A DNA stretch of 64,000 nucleotides. It comes from Amycolatopsis sp. CA-126428 (lineage in GTDB: Bacteria > Actinomycetota > Actinomycetes > Mycobacteriales > Pseudonocardiaceae). Positions 62,401 through 64,000 of the stretch are shown here, piece after piece. The stretch is taken from positions 29,543 to 93,542 of the forward strand of contig NZ_PPHF01000082.1 of the NCBI RefSeq assembly GCF_002904335.1, given 5' to 3'. The position numbers and the translations under genes were made by a program. Below the pieces are notes generated by a model. That model saw only the letters and a list, made by a program, of their open reading frames with translations. It made no database searches and was not told the origin of the DNA. Each line of letters starts with the position of its first letter. The first letter of the stretch is position 1.

Positions 62401-62964
62401 ATGACTGCTCTCGACGACTTCGACCTCGCAGCTTCGACGGTGACCCGCCTGGTCACCGCGGTCCGGGCCGGCCAGTGGGCGCTCCCGACGGCGTGCCCGG
62501 ACTGGGACGTGCGCGCGGTGGTGAACCATTTGGCGCACGGCAACGCGAAAGTGGCCTTCTGGGCGGGCACGGGCCCCCCGGCCCCGGACGGCGACTACCT
62601 GGGTTCGTCGCCGGTCGAGGCGTTCACCGCGTCGGTCTCGGCGGCCCGGGCGGTGCTGGCCGAGCCGGGGCTGTTCTCGCGGCAGGTGACGACGCCGCTC
62701 GGTGAGGTGCCGGGCGTGTTCCTGGTGCACATGAGGGTGAACGAGTACCTCACCCACGGCTGGGACATCGCGGACGCGACGGGACAGCCGACGGACCTGG
62801 CGCCCGAGCTGGCGGCCCGGGCGCTGGAGCAGTGGCGGACCCGGTTCGGTGCGACGCCACGGCAGCCGGGCGGCCCGTTCGGCCCGGAGCTCCCGCCACC
62901 CCCGAACCCGACGGCGGCCGACGAGCTGGCGGCGTTCCTGGGCCGGAAGGCGGTGAACGGCTAG
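62401..62964 (+). CDS. TIGR03086 / mycothiol-dependent maleylpyruvate isomerase-fold (DinB-like) protein
   Basis: 187 residues of the four-helix DinB/MDMPI fold. PTACPDWDVRAVVNHLAHGN (residues 33-52) is the family signature, with His50 and the His in EYLTHGWDIA as candidate metal ligands. Members are thought to be mycothiol- or thiol-dependent transferases. The ATG at 62401 appears leaderless behind a damage-type promoter, which suits the DinB (damage-inducible) fold. Its TAG stop interlocks with the stop of the next gene on the other strand. Confidence 0.87.
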   Translation: MTALDDFDLAASTVTRLVTAVRAGQWALPTACPDWDVRAVVNHLAHGNAKVAFWAGTGPPAPDGDYLGSSPVEAFTASVSAARAVLAEPGLFSRQVTTPLGEVPGVFLVHMRVNEYLTHGWDIADATGQPTDLAPELAARALEQWRTRFGATPRQPGGPFGPELPPPPNPTAADELAAFLGRKAVNG

Positions 62965-63401
62965 GAGGTGGCGAAGAAATCCCGCGAGGGCCGTGGCAGC
63001 CAGACGAGGCCGACGACGGCGAGCTGCGCGGCGGCGGCCACCGGGATGACGACGTGGAACATCGGCGAGGACGACCAGGAGAAGAAGCCGAAGACCACGG
63101 ACAGCAGCTGGGAGACGGTGGCGAGCCGGCGCGTCCACGGACGGCCGGTGGCGAGCTTGACGGTGAGGAGGACACAGAGGACGAACAGGATGCCGTGGAA
63201 GACGGCGCCGGACAGCACGGCGATATCGGCTGAGCGCGCGACTTCGGCGGTGCCGAAGTCCGGCTGCCGAGCGGCGATCTGGTCGCGCAGCGTGTCTTCG
63301 CGCGCCCCCATGACGGCCGGGATGACGAGGTGGCCGAGCCCGACGAGGGCCAGCAGCGCCCGGGCGGCCCGGACGGGTGCCGGCAGGCTCCGCGGTGCCA
63401 C
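62961..63401 (-). CDS. Small four-helix membrane protein
   Basis: 146 residues with four hydrophobic segments (about 14-31, 60-82, 93-107 and 113-131) and a large first loop (REDTLRDQIAARQPDFGTA). Family not recognised. GTG 63401 lies 2 bp after the MarR stop, so it is co-transcribed with, and probably controlled by, the regulator. Its TAG stop uses the complementary strand of the same CTAG that ends the convergent gene. Confidence 0.75.
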   Translation of the reverse strand: MAPRSLPAPVRAARALLALVGLGHLVIPAVMGAREDTLRDQIAARQPDFGTAEVARSADIAVLSGAVFHGILFVLCVLLTVKLATGRPWTRRLATVSQLLSVVFGFFSWSSSPMFHVVIPVAAAAQLAVVGLVWLPRPSRDFFATS

Positions 63402-63403
63402 GG

Positions 63404-63883
63404 TCAGGCGTCCTTGTGACGAGCCCGCTGCCAGCCCGGGACCGCGGGTGGGGCGGCGCTGTCGCCGTGCCGCGCCCAGGCCTCGTTGAGGCGGCTGACG
63501 AGCACGCGCGCGGCAGTGACGTCTTCGTCGGGCCAGTCGGCGATGACCCGCGCGAAGACGGCGGCACCGGCATCGACGGCGGCCTCGATCCCGGCGCGGC
63601 CGTCCGCGGTGACGCCGGCGAGAAAGGTGCGCGAGTCGTCCGGATCCGGTTCGACGGCCACCGCCCCTTCCCGCTCGAGAGCGGTGAGGTGCCGGCTGGT
63701 GGCGGAGGCGGTGAGGTCGAGTGCGCCGGCGATGTCGCGCGGCCGCATCGGGCCCTGGGCGGCGAGCAGCCCGACCACGCGGAGGCGGGTGAGGTCGAGG
63801 CGCCGCGAGATCCGCCGATGCCCCTGGTCGATGAGCTCCATGACGGCCCGGGCGAGTTCGGCAGGTTCATTTCGTTGCGGCAT
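63404..63883 (-). CDS. MarR-family transcriptional regulator
   Basis: 159 residues with a winged helix-turn-helix (LRVVGLLAAQGPMRPRDIAGALDLTASATSRHLTALEREG, wing EPDPDDSRTFLAGVT) flanked by dimerisation helices. Typical MarR proteins repress adjacent genes until a ligand or oxidant binds. ATG 63883 is 6 bases after a TAAACT -10 box, so the transcript is probably leaderless. It forms an operon with the small membrane protein. Confidence 0.9.
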   Translation of the reverse strand: MPQRNEPAELARAVMELIDQGHRRISRRLDLTRLRVVGLLAAQGPMRPRDIAGALDLTASATSRHLTALEREGAVAVEPDPDDSRTFLAGVTADGRAGIEAAVDAGAAVFARVIADWPDEDVTAARVLVSRLNEAWARHGDSAAPPAVPGWQRARHKDA

Positions 63884-63889
63884 GAAACG

Positions 63890-63895
63890 AGTTTA
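63890..63895 (-). promoter_or_regulatory. -10 box TAAACT of the marR operon
   Basis: TAAACT on the minus strand, 6 bases before the ATG. It is flanked by two ACTCG direct repeats (AACTCGAGGTAAACTCG), which could be the MarR operator. Confidence 0.5.
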
Positions 63896-63946
63896 CCTCG
63901 AGTTGGCGCGCACACGGTGGCGATGGGAGGTGTCCCTATGTGGTTG

Positions 63947-64000
63947 TCAAGCCGCGGCGGGGACGGGAGTGGGTTCGGGGTGGCGGTAGTGGGTGCCGTT
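63947..64000 (-). mobile_element. Partial gene at window edge, probable transposase C-terminus
   Basis: The minus strand has 17 open codons from the edge (NGTHYRHPEPTPVPAAA) and then a TGA at 63949-63947. An NGTHY motif with a Pro/Ala-rich tail, followed directly by a TTGACAACCAC end, resembles the 3' ends of some actinobacterial insertion-sequence transposases (IS110-like, from memory). The gene body lies outside the window, so this is tentative. Confidence 0.35.

Overview
The window is chromosomal DNA from a high-GC actinomycete. The protein families (DUF3039, DUF3093, DUF3099, DUF3159, DUF3710, DUF4193, Cei, TIGR03086, sigma-A with an acidic/lysine-rich N-terminus), the GTG starts, the 4-base ATGA/GTGA stop-start couplings and the leaderless starts all fit Pseudonocardiaceae, most likely Amycolatopsis. 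The genus is an inference from style and repeat content, not from a marker gene. I see no rRNA, tRNA or CRISPR array. The only mobile-element trace is a 17-residue probable transposase end at the right edge.

Layout. (1) 1-7.2 kb: D-aminoacyl-tRNA deacylase coupled to a methyltransferase, a divergent M20D amidohydrolase, DUF3099, and a minus-strand operon spo0M-like / HD hydrolase / psuG / psuK-like for pseudouridine monophosphate breakdown. (2) 7.3-14.6 kb: an orphan secreted protein, an RND exporter with a BrkB-type membrane protein, and a superfamily II helicase behind a DNA-damage-type (RecA-NDp/PafBC) promoter. (3) 14.6-19.9 kb: a candidate c-di-AMP riboswitch pointing antisense into the helicase, then a xylose-type ABC importer (binding lipoprotein, one-domain ATPase, permease) with a ROK repressor and a 27-bp palindromic operator candidate. 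(4) 20-28 kb: a small zinc-ribbon protein, an EamA exporter, a glutamine-synthetase-like ligase next to a papain-like-looking protein (DUF6885 type) and a cationic amino acid transporter, then a NarL/DesK two-component system. (5) 28.4-46.5 kb: an unusually complete alpha-glucan/trehalose locus: malQ; glgX-treY-treZ; a second glgX; and glgE-treS-mak-glgB. TreS makes maltose from trehalose, Mak phosphorylates it, GlgE polymerises maltose-1-phosphate and GlgB branches the glucan. GlgX debranches, TreY/TreZ return glucan to trehalose, and MalQ recycles short chains. A stress-sigma-type promoter precedes glgE, and the glgE operon is bracketed by two copies of an intergenic inverted-repeat element. 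(6) 46.7-62.3 kb: a frameshifted secreted-protein gene, then a block whose order matches the Mycobacterium tuberculosis sigA-Rv2689c region: sigA, ppgK, suhB, cei, DUF4193, DUF3093, dut, DUF3710, hydrolase, OB-fold protein, DUF3159, two TrkA-type proteins, an APC permease and an RlmD/TrmA-type methyltransferase. (7) 62.4-64 kb: a TIGR03086/DinB-like gene, a small membrane protein and a MarR regulator.

The most unusual material is non-coding: three dispersed copies of a ~55-bp element that each carry a perfect RecA-NDp-type promoter motif, the GTCGACACGCGTGAT repeat blocks beside the glgE operon, the orphan antisense riboswitch candidate, an inverted pair of perfect DnaA boxes away from any visible origin, and overlapping divergent -10 boxes for two apparently leaderless genes (dut and DUF3093). 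All statements about families come from recalled motifs and domain knowledge; no database search was run.
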